Counted from the stretch's first letter, positions 1 through 8,157 are shown. The stretch: DNA of 64,000 bases from Streptomyces sp. MST-110588 (GCF_022695595.1 NZ_CP074380.1:2287501-2351500); one strand, 5' to 3'. Program-made: numbers and translations. Notes: generated by a model from the sequence alone, not told the origin.

Positions 1-874
1 ACGGCACGGCGCGGGCGGTGCGCGAGCGCTTCCCCGCCGTACGGTTGCTGACCCCGGGCCGCAACCTCGGCGCGGTCGGCCGCAATCTCGCCGCCCGCAC
101 GGCCACCACGCCCTACCTGGCCTTCTGTGACGACGACTCGTGGTGGGAGCCCGGCTCGCTGGCGGGGGCCGCCGACCTCCTGGACGCCCACCGCCGGCTC
201 GCCGCCGTCACGGCCCGTATCCTCGTCCATCCGCATCCGGACGCCGCACCTCACAGCGGCACGGGTGACCGTACGGGCGCGCTCCCCGAACCACACGAGG
301 GCCCCGAACCGTACGAGGGCCCCGAACCGTACGAGGGCCCGAACCGTACGAGGACCCCATCGTCCAGGAGCTGCGGCACTCCCCGATCCCCGGTCCGGAC
401 TGGCTGCCGGGCCCCGCGCTCGGTTCCTTCCTCGCCGCGGCAACCGTGCTGCGTACCGACTGCTTCCGCTCGGCGGGCGGCTTCTCGCCCCGGCTGTGGC
501 TGGGCGGCGAGGAGGAACTGCTCGCCGCCGACCTCGCCGCGCGCGGCTGGTGGCTCGCCTACGCCGACGGCCTGACGGTCCATCACCGGCCCTCGCCGCG
601 CCGGGACGCGACCCTGCGCCGCCGGCACGGCATCCGCAACACCCTGTGGTTCACCTGGCTGCGCCGCTCGGCGCCGTCGGCCCTGCGCCGTACGGCACAC
701 CTGGCGCGGACCGTGCCGCGCGATGCCACGTCCGTACGGGCCTTCGCCGAGGCCGCCGCGGGCGCCCCGTGGGTGCTGCGCGAACGCCGCCCGCTGCCCC
801 GGGACGTCGAGCAGCGGCTGCGGCTCCTGGAGGCCCCGCAGAAGGCATCGGCCGCCCGCCGCTATGTCGGGTGA
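1..874 (+). CDS. Glycosyltransferase family 2 protein (5' partial, frameshifted as sequenced)
   Basis: The gene enters from the left edge, so its start is not visible. The first part reads as a GT-A nucleotide-sugar transferase, with NLGAVGRNLAARTA followed by an acidic FCDDDSWWEPG motif that fits the metal/nucleotide-binding site. The C-terminal part (from about base 446) has FRSAGGFSPRLWLGGEEELL, the usual acceptor-side helix of family 2 enzymes. The halves lie in different frames. The break is in an 18-bp direct repeat where the last copy has three C (338-340) instead of four. Adding one C gives GPEPYEDPIVQELRHSPIPG and an open frame to the TGA at 872-874. The next gene on the same strand is a pyruvyl transferase family protein, so a role in surface or secondary-metabolite glycan synthesis is likely. 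Donor and acceptor are unknown. Confidence 0.8.
284..350 (+). repeat. 18-bp tandem repeat inside the glycosyltransferase gene
   Basis: About three and a half copies of an 18-bp unit with core CCCGAACCGTACGAGGGC encode a repeated E-P-Y-E-G-P peptide. The unit is a multiple of three, so copy number would not change the frame, but one copy has lost a C, and that breaks the frame here. The peptide probably lies in a flexible linker between the nucleotide-binding and acceptor halves. Confidence 0.75.
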
Positions 875-961
875 ACGCCGTGCCGGGTGAGGGTGAGCGG
901 CGCCGCCCGGCCGGGGAGTCGGGCCGCAGGGGAGGGAAGCCATGACGGAGGGAGGGACGCC

Positions 962-1960
962 ATGACGGACGTCGTGGCACAGGCCGGGGCCCGCCCGGCC
1001 CGGGAGACGTGCCCGGCCCGGGTGACCCGCCCGGCCCGGGTCCTGCTCACCGGCTGGTTCAGCTTCCTGCACGGGGAGGTCACGGCGGGCGACATGCTCG
1101 CCGCCGAGGCGGTGCGGGACACACTGCGCGCCGCCTCCATCCCCCATGAGACGGCCTGGTCACCGGTGTTCCGCCCCGGGGCGCTGTGCCTGGAGGACGC
1201 CGACCCGGAGCAGTACACGCACGTCGTCTTCACCTGCGGTCCGCTGCACTCCCACCCGGCGCCGGACGGCGGCCCGAGCCCGCTGCTGGGTCTGCACGAC
1301 CGCTTCGCGCGCTGCCGCCGGATCGCCGTCGGCGTCTCCGTGCCCGATCCGGCCGACCCGGCCGTGACCCGGTTCGACGATCTGCTGCCCCGGGACACGG
1401 CGGGCCGCGCGCAGCCGGCCGGTGACCTGAGTGTGCACGCGCCCCTGCCGGCGCCGGTCCCGGTCCTCGGGGTCATCCAGACGCAGGGCCAGCACGAGTA
1501 CGGGTCCCGGCGGCGGCACGGCGAGGTCGCCCGGTCACTGGACCGGTGGCTCGGCACGCTGGAGGCGGCGCGGCTGCCGCTGGACACCCGGCTGGACTCC
1601 CGCGACTGGCGACTGCCGGCGACCCCCGGGCAACTGCACAGCGTCCTGTCCCGGCTGGACGCCGTGGTCACCACCCGGCTGCACGGGCTGGTCCTGGCCC
1701 TTCGGGCCGGCGTCCCGGCGCTGGCCGTGGATCCCGTGGCGGGCGGGGCGAAGGTCAGGGCCCAGGCGACGGCGCTGGGCTGGCCCGCGGTCCTGCCGTA
1801 CGAAGCGGTCCGGCCGGCGAGCCTGGACCGGCTGCTGGCCTGGTGTCTGTCGCCGGAAGGGCGGCAGCGGGCCGCCGATGCCGCCGCCCGCACCGACGGC
1901 GTGCGCCCGCCGGGCGAGGACGGTCTGCTGCCCGGTCTCCTCCGGCGTCTGGGCCACTGA
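962..1960 (+). CDS. Polysaccharide pyruvyl transferase family protein
   Basis: A 332-residue protein with the layout of the polysaccharide pyruvyl transferase fold (PF04230). It begins with VLLTGWFSFLHGEVTAGDML, which resembles the first beta-alpha unit. The most diagnostic block is VVTTRLHGLVLALRAGVPAL near residue 235, matching the family's conserved S/T-x-R-x-H-x-x-x-x-A-l-x-x-x-x-P region. The ATG at 962 follows a GGAGGG ribosome-binding site at 949-954. An out-of-frame ATG at 942 has no coding behind it. It follows the glycosyltransferase by 87 bases on the same strand and may share a transcript. Members transfer pyruvate ketals or act as related glycan-modifying enzymes. The exact substrate cannot be read from the sequence. 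Confidence 0.8.
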   Translation: MTDVVAQAGARPARETCPARVTRPARVLLTGWFSFLHGEVTAGDMLAAEAVRDTLRAASIPHETAWSPVFRPGALCLEDADPEQYTHVVFTCGPLHSHPAPDGGPSPLLGLHDRFARCRRIAVGVSVPDPADPAVTRFDDLLPRDTAGRAQPAGDLSVHAPLPAPVPVLGVIQTQGQHEYGSRRRHGEVARSLDRWLGTLEAARLPLDTRLDSRDWRLPATPGQLHSVLSRLDAVVTTRLHGLVLALRAGVPALAVDPVAGGAKVRAQATALGWPAVLPYEAVRPASLDRLLAWCLSPEGRQRAADAAARTDGVRPPGEDGLLPGLLRRLGH

Positions 1961-1987
1961 TGCGCCCGGAGCATTGAGGGCCCGCGG

Positions 1988-2977
1988 TCAGGCTGGGCGG
2001 GCGCAGGACGTCAGGCGATCGGCGAGCGCGGTGACGAGGCCGCGCAGCTCATCGGGGCGCTCGATGACGAACGGCCGGTCGAGTGAGGCGAGTACCGCAG
2101 GCAACCAGTCGAGCCGCTCCGCCCACAGCTCGACGCGCAGCCAGCGCTCGGCCGCCCGGTCCTGGCCGGCCGCGGGCTCGTACTCCTCAAGGCTCGCGAT
2201 GCCGGCGGGCAGGTGGGCGCGGATCTGCTCGACCGTCCCGTGGATCCGCAAGGTCACCTGGTGCCGGTACTCGGCCGTGGCGAACGCCGACAGCACGCGC
2301 TGTGCCGGGCCGGGGCCCGCAGGCGCTTCGAATGAGCCGGGCAGGGTCCGCGCGTCTGCGATGCGATCGAGCCGGAAGGTCCGGTCCTCGCCGGTCCGGG
2401 CGTCCTGGCCCGTGACGTACCACCGTCCCGCATGGGCGACGATCCCGTACGCGTGCAGCGTGCGTTCGCTGCGCCGTCCGTTGCGGTCGGTGTAGCGGAT
2501 GGAGGCCGGCCGGCGGTGGCGCACCGCATCGGCGACGGTGAGCAGGACCCCGGCGTCCGGGGTGTCGAACTCTCCCGGCTGTTCCGTGAAGGCGAGGGAT
2601 TCCAGGAGTGTGTCGAGCCGGCGGGCGATGTGCTTGGGCAGCACCCGCCGGATCTTCGCCGAGGCCGTCTCGTTCGCCGTGTGCTGCGTCGTCGTCAGCC
2701 CTGCCCGGCGGCCGGCGATCAGGCCGAGCAGCACGGCCAGCGCCTCGTCGTCGCTGAGCATGAGCGGCGGCAAGCGGTACCCGGGAGCGAGCCGGTACCC
2801 GCCGTAGCGACCGCGCACCGATTCCACGGGCACGTCCAGGTCAATCAACTGGTCCACATATCGCCGCACGGTGCGCCCTTCGACGCCGAGCCGGTCGGCC
2901 AGTTCGGCCACCGTCCGGGTGCCGCCCGACTGGAGCAGCTCCAGGAGTGTCAGCACGCGGGCGGTGGGTCGGGACAT
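1988..2977 (-). CDS. WYL-domain transcriptional regulator (HTH_11 + WYL)
   Basis: A 329-residue YafY/DeoR-like regulator. Residues 1-60 form a winged helix-turn-helix (ARVLTLLELLQSGGTRTVAE, then LGVEGRTVRRYVDQL). A linker with GRYGGYRLAPGYRLPPLML is typical of the subfamily, and a WYL domain occupies roughly residues 145-225 with YGIVAHAGRWYVTGQDART and a downstream FRLDRI. A C-terminal extension follows. The ATG at 2977 is 93 bases from the start of a divergently transcribed VOC protein. This arrangement is common for WYL regulators that control the neighbouring gene and themselves. WYL domains often bind small or nucleic-acid ligands, and the ligand is unknown here. Confidence 0.93.
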   Translation of the reverse strand: MSRPTARVLTLLELLQSGGTRTVAELADRLGVEGRTVRRYVDQLIDLDVPVESVRGRYGGYRLAPGYRLPPLMLSDDEALAVLLGLIAGRRAGLTTTQHTANETASAKIRRVLPKHIARRLDTLLESLAFTEQPGEFDTPDAGVLLTVADAVRHRRPASIRYTDRNGRRSERTLHAYGIVAHAGRWYVTGQDARTGEDRTFRLDRIADARTLPGSFEAPAGPGPAQRVLSAFATAEYRHQVTLRIHGTVEQIRAHLPAGIASLEEYEPAAGQDRAAERWLRVELWAERLDWLPAVLASLDRPFVIERPDELRGLVTALADRLTSCARPA

Positions 2978-3070
2978 ATCCGCAGCCTAACGCGAATACA
3001 GGACCGATTCTGTCCACTATTTCTCCTAGCCTGCGCGGTGCACGCCTTCAGCACAGCCAAGGAGATCCCC
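2978..3070. promoter_or_regulatory. Divergent promoter region with inverted repeat
   Basis: This 93-bp region separates the WYL regulator (left, minus strand) from the VOC gene (right, plus strand). It contains ACAGGACCGATTCTGTCC at 2998-3015, in which ACAG/CTGT and GGAC/GTCC arms interlock around an AT-richer centre. That is a plausible operator for the adjacent regulator. An AAGGAG ribosome-binding site at 3059-3064 serves the VOC gene. Operator function is inferred from position and symmetry only. Confidence 0.45.
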
Positions 3071-3469
3071 ATGGAGTTCGTCTCGATCCGCATCATCACC
3101 AGCGACGTGGCGCGCCTCGTCGAGTTCTATGAGCGCGCCACCGGGGCGCGGGCGACGTGGGCCACCGAGGAATTCGCCGAACTCAGGACCACGGGCGGCA
3201 CCCTCGCGATCGCCGGCACCGGCACCGTCCCGCTGTTCGCCCCGGGCTCCGCCCGCCCGGCGGACAACCACAGCGTGATCACCGAGTTCCTCGTGGACGA
3301 CGTGGACCGCGTGCACCAGAACCTGACCGGCTTCGTCACCGACTTCGTCAACGGGCCCACCACGATGCCCTGGGGCAACCGGTCGCTGCTGTTCCGTGAC
3401 CCCGACGGCAACCTCGTCAACTTCTTCACCCCCGTCACCCCGGCGGCCATCGAGAAGTTCGCACGCTGA
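3071..3469 (+). CDS. VOC family (glyoxalase/bleomycin-resistance fold) protein
   Basis: A 132-residue single-module vicinal oxygen chelate protein. It starts MEFVSIRIITSDVARLVEFY, which is the first beta-alpha-beta unit. It ends with WGNRSLLFRDPDGNLVNFF, the strand with D-P-D-G-N that is highly diagnostic for the fold. The AAGGAG site and ATG at 3071 fix the start. Members include glyoxalase I, dioxygenases and antibiotic-binding proteins. Length and motifs do not separate these. Being divergent from a WYL regulator suggests an inducible detoxification or ligand-sequestration role, which is inference. Confidence 0.9.
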   Translation: MEFVSIRIITSDVARLVEFYERATGARATWATEEFAELRTTGGTLAIAGTGTVPLFAPGSARPADNHSVITEFLVDDVDRVHQNLTGFVTDFVNGPTTMPWGNRSLLFRDPDGNLVNFFTPVTPAAIEKFAR

Positions 3470-3489
3470 CGTACGCGAAGCCGCTCACG

Positions 3490-3556
3490 CGGGAGATCTG
3501 AGATCTGAGATCCCAGGTCACGGATCCCAGATCCCAGATCCCGGATCCCGGGCCAC
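3490..3556. terminator. Repeat-built hairpin between convergent genes
   Basis: Tandem GAGATCT/GATCCCA-type units form a long imperfect inverted repeat. The 5' half (GGGAGATCTGAGATCTGAGA) can pair with the 3' half (GGATCCCAGATCCCAGATCC) using G-U pairs. It sits between the end of the VOC gene and the end of the converging small gene, so a bidirectional terminator is the natural reading. No T-run is present. Confidence 0.45.
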
Positions 3557-3558
3557 AG

Positions 3559-3867
3559 CTAGCGGCCGATCTCCCAGGCGAACGGCGGCAGTTCACGCGC
3601 CCGGGAGTAGACCTCCAGTGCCCGGCCGGCCAGCACGAACGGATGGACCCGGGCACCTTCGAGCCCCGCCAGCAGCCGGGCGCAGTGGTGGACACAGCCC
3701 ACCACTTCCGTGCCGTGCCGGTCTATGAGGGTGACGGCGTTCCCGTCGCCCTCGCACGGCGTGGGGTCCTTGGCCGCCGCGGCACCGCAACGGGCCCGGT
3801 CCTGCCTGTGCGCACGGTCCACCAGTGGCCTCCCCCGCTCCGGGTGACGTCCGATGCCGGTGGTCAC
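3559..3867 (-). CDS. Small hypothetical protein with C-x-H-H-C motif
   Basis: A 102-residue protein I do not recognise by name. The second half looks like real coding sequence: EGDGNAVTLIDRHGTEVVGC, then VHHCARLLAGLEGARVHPFV, ending in PPFAWEIGR. The CVHHC cluster could bind a metal or simply be structural. The first 30 residues are basic and low in complexity, so the true start may lie inside the stated one. It converges on the VOC gene and is transcribed away from the GH25 gene. Confidence 0.5.
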   Translation of the reverse strand: MTTGIGRHPERGRPLVDRAHRQDRARCGAAAAKDPTPCEGDGNAVTLIDRHGTEVVGCVHHCARLLAGLEGARVHPFVLAGRALEVYSRARELPPFAWEIGR

Positions 3868-4209
3868 TCCCGCGGGAGGCCGGCACCTATGAGGTGCTGC
3901 TCTTTTTCGAGCGGTTCCATGCCGACTTGGTAAACAACTGGGCCGGTCCTGGTTCGTTCATGAAGAATTCTGCCCATCGGCGATCGAAAATCCGCGCGAG
4001 CATATCGCCCATCCGTACGAAAGAGCCGGTTCGCCTACGCATCGCAACCATTCACGAATGATCCCGAGCGCCCCCGGGAATGCACCAAAAGGCCCATGGG
4101 CTGCGGAACTTACCCTCGCGCATCTGGCGTATCAGGTCATTGACATGCTGAACTACCCATACACAGATGACGCTTGGTAACCGTACGACTTGGCCGTAGG
4201 AGGCCGCTC
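3868..4209 (+). promoter_or_regulatory. AT-richer intergenic region with sigma-70-like promoter for the GH25 gene
   Basis: No gene is seen in this 342-bp stretch. It is clearly less GC-rich than its surroundings from about 3900 to 4175. TTGACA at 4140-4145 is a perfect -35 hexamer, followed after 17 bases by ACAGAT at 4163-4168 as a fair -10. That would place transcription start near 4175. A GTAGGAGG ribosome-binding site at 4196-4203 then leads to the ATG at 4210. Confidence 0.6.
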
Positions 4210-4764
4210 ATGCTGCACGGCGTCGACATCAGTTCACACAACACCACGTATTCCGCCGAGGGGTTGGACTTCGTCTTCATAAAGGCCACGGAAGGCCGCT
4301 CGTACATCAATCCGCACCAGAAATCCCAGGCCGACAAGGCCCGCAAGGCCGGGTGCGTGATCGGCTTCTACCATTTCCTGTGGCCCGGCCACATCACGGC
4401 CCAGGCCGAGTACTTCGTCGGGAAGTGCGCTTCCGAGGAGGGCGACCTGCTGGCGGCCGACTGGGAGCGGACCAGCGCCGGGACCCACGCGAGCAGCGCG
4501 CAGAAGGACGAGTTCATCCGCGAGGTCAAGCGGCTGCGGCCCTCGCACCGGGTGCTGCTCTACTGCAACCGGGACTTCTGGGTCCACCAGGACACCTCGT
4601 CCTACGCCGGTGACGGACTGTGGATCGCCGACTACGTTGCGGCGGGCCATCCCCGCGTGAAGGCGCCGTGGCGCCTCCACCAGTACACCAACCAGCCGGT
4701 GGACAAGAACGTCGCGGACTTCGAGGACAAGGCCGCCCTGAAGAAGTGGGCGCGCCCGGCATAG
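4210..4764 (+). CDS. GH25 family lysozyme-like hydrolase
   Basis: A 184-residue glycoside hydrolase family 25 domain that fills the whole protein. It opens with MLHGVDISSHN, where Asp6 is the conserved substrate-binding aspartate. It continues with FVFIKATEGRSYINP, GFYHFLWPG, and LLAADWE with the Asp84/Glu86 pair expected at the catalytic site. Strand 8 appears as PWRLHQYTNQ. GH25 enzymes cleave the beta-1,4 bond of peptidoglycan. No signal peptide or cell-wall-binding domain is present, so release may depend on a non-classical route or lysis, or the protein may act in the cytoplasm. The start follows a strong GTAGGAGG site. An upstream in-frame ATG at 4174 has no such site. It stands alone between unrelated genes. 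Confidence 0.88.
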   Translation: MLHGVDISSHNTTYSAEGLDFVFIKATEGRSYINPHQKSQADKARKAGCVIGFYHFLWPGHITAQAEYFVGKCASEEGDLLAADWERTSAGTHASSAQKDEFIREVKRLRPSHRVLLYCNRDFWVHQDTSSYAGDGLWIADYVAAGHPRVKAPWRLHQYTNQPVDKNVADFEDKAALKKWARPA

Positions 4765-4891
4765 AGTTTCCCCGTCCCACGGACCGCACCGACCCCGGCA
4801 CCGCCGGCCCCCACATCACCGACCGCATCCACCCCATCACCACCACCTCCATCACCACCACCTCCTCCCCCATTCACTCCTAGGAGCAATC

Positions 4892-5722
4892 GTGACCGAC
4901 CCGGCGTCCATGTCCCTCCAGCAGGAGATCGCCCGTGATCTCCAGGTGTCCGCGTCCTTCGACGCCCCGCGGGAGACCGAACGCCGGGTGGCCTTCCTCG
5001 CCGACCGGCTCGCGACCACGGGCCTGCGCTCCCTGGTCCTGGGCATCAGCGGCGGGGTCGACTCCACGACCGCGGGCCGGCTGTGCCAGCTCGCGGTGGA
5101 GCGGGCCCGCGCCACGGGGCACGACGCCACGTTCTACGCGATGCGGCTGCCGTACGGCGTCCAGGCGGACGAGAAGGACGCCCAGCTCGCCCTGGACTTC
5201 ATCCGCGCCGACCGGGTCCTGACGGTGGACGTCCGCCCCGCGAGCGACGCCGCGCTGGAGGCGGCCCTCGCGGGCGGCGTCGAGTTCCGTGACGCGCGTC
5301 ACCAGGACTTCGTCCACGGCAACATCAAGGCCCGGCAGCGGATGATCGCCCAGTACGCGGTCGCGGGCGCCCACGACGGGCTGGTCGTCGGCACGGACCA
5401 CGCCGCCGAGGCGGTGTCCGGCTTCTTCACCAAGTTCGGGGACGGCGCCGCGGACGTCGTACCGCTGACCGGCCTGACCAAGCGGCGGGTACGGGCCGTC
5501 GCCGAGGCCCTCGGTGCCCCGGCCGAGCTGGTCTGGAAGACGCCGACCGCCGACCTGGAGACCCTGGACCCGGGCAAGCCCGACGAGGACGCGCTCGGCG
5601 TCACGTACGAGGAGATCGACGACTTCCTCGAAGGCAAGCCGGTCAGCGAGACGGCGTTCGCGGCCATCACGCGCCGCTACCGCCTCACCGCCCACAAGCG
5701 GGAACTGCCCATCGCCCCGTGA
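4892..5722 (+). CDS. nadE: Ammonia-dependent NAD(+) synthetase NadE
   Basis: A 276-residue enzyme of the usual length for the NH3-dependent form. It converts deamido-NAD, ATP and ammonia into NAD in the cytoplasm. The PP-loop SGGVDST at residues 53-59 binds ATP. RLPYGVQADEKDAQLAL, then VHGNIKARQRMIAQYAVAG, VVGTDHAAEAVSGFFTKFGD and LVWKTPTADLE are all family signatures. There is no N-terminal glutaminase (nitrilase) domain, so ammonia must come from elsewhere. The start is GTG at 4892 behind TAGGAG (4881-4886). The upstream 127 bp contains a run of CACCAC/ATCACC repeats and no gene. It appears monocistronic. Confidence 0.97.
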   Translation: MTDPASMSLQQEIARDLQVSASFDAPRETERRVAFLADRLATTGLRSLVLGISGGVDSTTAGRLCQLAVERARATGHDATFYAMRLPYGVQADEKDAQLALDFIRADRVLTVDVRPASDAALEAALAGGVEFRDARHQDFVHGNIKARQRMIAQYAVAGAHDGLVVGTDHAAEAVSGFFTKFGDGAADVVPLTGLTKRRVRAVAEALGAPAELVWKTPTADLETLDPGKPDEDALGVTYEEIDDFLEGKPVSETAFAAITRRYRLTAHKRELPIAP

Positions 5723-5933
5723 GGCGGCCGTACCGCCACGCCGTTTCCGCCGTGCCGTATCCACTGCGCTGTCTCCAGCAGGGGGCGTACACCGGCACGT
5801 CATACTCCGGGAAGGCGACAGTCACCGCCGGGCCGCTGATTCGTGGCCCCGGCGGGGCATGGATGCGGCCATGGGAAGCCGCGCAATGCGATCGGAAGAT
5901 CAACTGTCAGTGGGGGCATCTACGCTCCGAGGT

Positions 5934-6269
5934 ATGGGTTACGCAGACCTGCGCGAACTCCAGACCGCGCTGACCACCGCATCCGATATCGCCTCGTCCC
6001 TACAGACCGCGCCCACCCGGCGCGATGCCGATCAGCTCGTCGACGTCCTCCGGCGGGCCCTGACCGCCGCCACCTCGCTGGGGGCGGCCGGCGGCCCGAC
6101 CGGCTGCGCCCTGCACCCCAACGGGGCGGTCGATCCGCTCTACGGAGACCCGGAGGACCCCCTCCCGCCGGAGTACGGCAGGTGCCTGCTGTGCAACGAC
6201 CGCCGGCGGCGGGCCGACGCCCACCCTCACCACCACCACCGCGACTGGCACCGGCGGCGGACGGCCTGA
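5934..6269 (+). CDS. Hypothetical protein, helical, His-rich tail
   Basis: A 111-residue protein not recognised by name. It begins MGYADLRELQTALTTASDIA and looks helical to about residue 55. A CALHPNGAVDPLYGDPEDPL segment follows, then a CLLC pair. The C-terminus is rich in His and Arg, including four consecutive His. The cysteines and histidines could bind a metal, but that is a guess. The ATG at 5934 is poorly served by a ribosome-binding site. An in-frame GTG at 5910 with GGAAG upstream is a reasonable alternative. Confidence 0.55.
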   Translation: MGYADLRELQTALTTASDIASSLQTAPTRRDADQLVDVLRRALTAATSLGAAGGPTGCALHPNGAVDPLYGDPEDPLPPEYGRCLLCNDRRRRADAHPHHHHRDWHRRRTA

Positions 6270-6341
6270 CGTGACGCCCGGCTGCGCGGACCACCACCGC
6301 TCAGCCGGGGCAGACCCCGGGAGAGCGCGGCGGTCCCGGGG

Positions 6342-6992
6342 TCAGTCCAGGATGCGCAGGTCGTAGAAGAACTCGTAGCGGATGGGGTCGTCCGGCAGGT
6401 ACCAGTGGAAGCCCTCTTCGAGGAAGACGGCGACGACATTGACGGCGACCACCAGGACCGCGAGGCCGAGCGCGAGGCGGCCGACGGCGCGGTACGGGCC
6501 GTGCGGCGGGACACGGCGGCCGGCGGTGGTGTGCGCGAAGGCCGTGACGACGCCGATGGCGAGGACGGACGCCTGGAAGAGCAGCCACGCCCACACATAC
6601 AGGTGCAGGCCCACGACCTCCCGGCCGTACCCCTGGTCGTCCGGGAGGATGTGCAGCATGGTCTGCCGCCAGGCCGCGAAGGACCCGGCGACACAGCCGA
6701 CGAGGGCCAGGCCCCAGCCCATGAGGTAGTCACGGCGGGTGACCGTGCCGTCCAGCCCCTGGCGGACGATGTGGGCCGGTCCGGCGAAGGCCAGGACCAT
6801 GAACATCCGCTGGATGACACAGAGCGGGCAGGGATGTTCGTCCATCACGAACTGGACGTACAGCCCGCCGCAGAGGACCGCGGCCCACCCGATGACGAAG
6901 ACGCAGGCGAACCAGTACTGCCCGCTGGCCAGGAGCCCCGGCGGCCCCTCCTCCTCGTCGGCCGGGAGCACCGGGAACCGAGCGCTCGTCAC
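6342..6992 (-). CDS. Disulfide bond formation protein DsbB family
   Basis: A 216-residue membrane protein with four or five predicted helices. It has the quinone-linked CxxC of DsbB (PCPLCVIQR, Cys55 and Cys58) just after the first helix. In the DsbB family this pair passes electrons from DsbA to quinone. The second periplasmic Cys pair of the E. coli protein is not seen. Apart from the CxxC, cysteines occur only inside predicted helices. The C-terminus continues past the last helix with a short acidic tail. The start is GTG at 6992 behind AGGAGG. It is the last gene of a minus-strand operon whose members include a DsbA-like protein and CcdA, which supports the redox role. Confidence 0.85.
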   Translation of the reverse strand: MTSARFPVLPADEEEGPPGLLASGQYWFACVFVIGWAAVLCGGLYVQFVMDEHPCPLCVIQRMFMVLAFAGPAHIVRQGLDGTVTRRDYLMGWGLALVGCVAGSFAAWRQTMLHILPDDQGYGREVVGLHLYVWAWLLFQASVLAIGVVTAFAHTTAGRRVPPHGPYRAVGRLALGLAVLVVAVNVVAVFLEEGFHWYLPDDPIRYEFFYDLRILD

Positions 6993-7010
6993 GGGCGGAC
7001 CTCCTGGCCG

Positions 7011-7175
7011 TCAGTAGTTCAGACCGAGGGCGAGGCTGCTGGTGATGTGGTGGGCCAGCAGGAGAGCCGCGACGGCCAGCGTCGCCCACCACGCGCCGAG
7101 CACCGCGGTCCGGCCCCGGCGTCCCACGATCGCCAGCATCGTGACCAGGAGACCGGAGGAGACGAGGGTGTCCAT
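7011..7175 (-). CDS. Small two-helix membrane protein of the Dsb operon (possibly DUF5993-like)
   Basis: A 54-residue ORF, MDTLVSSGLLVTMLAIVGRR then two hydrophobic stretches separated by GRRGRTA, ending TSSLALGLNY. Both stretches (about residues 4-18 and 24-43) could span the membrane. It lies between ccdA and dsbB on the same strand, with 18 bases to the dsbB start, so it is probably co-transcribed. I recall small DUF5993 proteins beside DsbB homologues in Streptomyces and think this is one, but cannot confirm it. A role as a small subunit or stabiliser of DsbB is inference. Confidence 0.62.
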   Translation of the reverse strand: MDTLVSSGLLVTMLAIVGRRGRTAVLGAWWATLAVAALLLAHHITSSLALGLNY

Positions 7176-7284
7176 GGCCCCGGACGGTAGCGGCCGGGCG
7201 GCGGCATCCCACGCGGACCGCGGGATGCCGCACCGTTCGGGTGCCGGATATGAGCCGGATGGCCCACACGCCGGTCCGGGACGC

Positions 7285-8157
7285 TCAGGGGCGAGGCGCC
7301 CCTGGCCGGGACTTCTCCGGCTGCTGCTTCTCCGTCCGGGACTTCTCCGGCCGCAGCGCGATCCGTCCCAGCACCGCGGCGACGACGAGCGCGAGGACCG
7401 CGATCAGGACGTAGTCCGGTACGGAGTTGCCGACCCGGGCCGCCCAGTCCTCCAGCCGGGCCTCGGCGTCCGCGTCGAGGATCCCCGGCAGCGCCCCGGT
7501 TCCGTCGAAGGCCAGGAAGAGCACGCCGATGCCGATGAAGAACAGTCCGGAGAGCAGCGACGTGGTGTGCAGCCGCAGCTTGCCGAGGGTGAACGCCCGG
7601 CCGCGCAGCCAGCCGCGGCTGCCCAGATGGAAGCGGTCCCACAGCAGCGCCAGGACGAACAGCGGGAGCGCCATGCCCAGCGCGTACACGGCGAGCATCG
7701 AGGCCCCGTACGCCGGGGAGCCGCTGATCGCCGTCACCGTCAGCACCGCGCCGAGGATCGGACCGGCGCAGAAGCCCGCCAGGCCGTACACACAGCCCAG
7801 GAGGAAGGTGGACAGCGCCGACCGCGGGGTGATGCGGGCCGCGGCGGCCTGGGCGCGCTTGACGGCGAAGCCCAGGCCCAGGATCTGTGCGGCACCCATG
7901 GCGATCACCACCCAGCCGCCGATGGTGATCAGCAGATCACGGTGTCCGTTGAACAGCCGGCTGACCGTGGTGCTGGCCGCGCCGAGCGGCACCAGGGTCG
8001 TGGCCAGACCCAGGTAGAACACGCCCGTGCGGGCCAGCAGCTTGCCGGGGTGCGCGAGGGAGTACGCGAAGAAGGCGGGCAGCAGCAGGGCGCTGCACGG
8101 GCTGAGCAGGGCCAGGGCGCCGCCCAGGAAGGCGGCGAGGTACCCGATGTCCGTCAC
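7285..8157 (-). CDS. CcdA-type cytochrome c biogenesis / thiol-reductant transmembrane transporter
   Basis: A 290-residue polytopic protein of the CcdA/DsbD-beta family, which carries reducing equivalents from cytoplasmic thioredoxin across the membrane. The two functional cysteines are visible: Cys21 in LLSPCSALLLPAFF (helix 1) and Cys130 in YGLAGFCAGPILGAVL (helix 4), each next to the family's prolines. A hydrophilic tail rich in Lys and Pro follows the last helix. The GTG at 8157 overlaps the stop of the upstream DsbA-like gene (GTGA), so the two are translationally coupled. The pairing suggests that the reductant keeps the neighbouring thioredoxin-fold protein, or a c-type cytochrome pathway, supplied. 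Confidence 0.9.
   Translation of the reverse strand: MTDIGYLAAFLGGALALLSPCSALLLPAFFAYSLAHPGKLLARTGVFYLGLATTLVPLGAASTTVSRLFNGHRDLLITIGGWVVIAMGAAQILGLGFAVKRAQAAAARITPRSALSTFLLGCVYGLAGFCAGPILGAVLTVTAISGSPAYGASMLAVYALGMALPLFVLALLWDRFHLGSRGWLRGRAFTLGKLRLHTTSLLSGLFFIGIGVLFLAFDGTGALPGILDADAEARLEDWAARVGNSVPDYVLIAVLALVVAAVLGRIALRPEKSRTEKQQPEKSRPGAPRP

Noticed and set aside
338..340. Phase-variable expression of the glycosyltransferase by C-run slippage
   Set aside because: The same kind of one-base loss occurs in eight other places, including housekeeping genes, so an assembly artefact is more likely.
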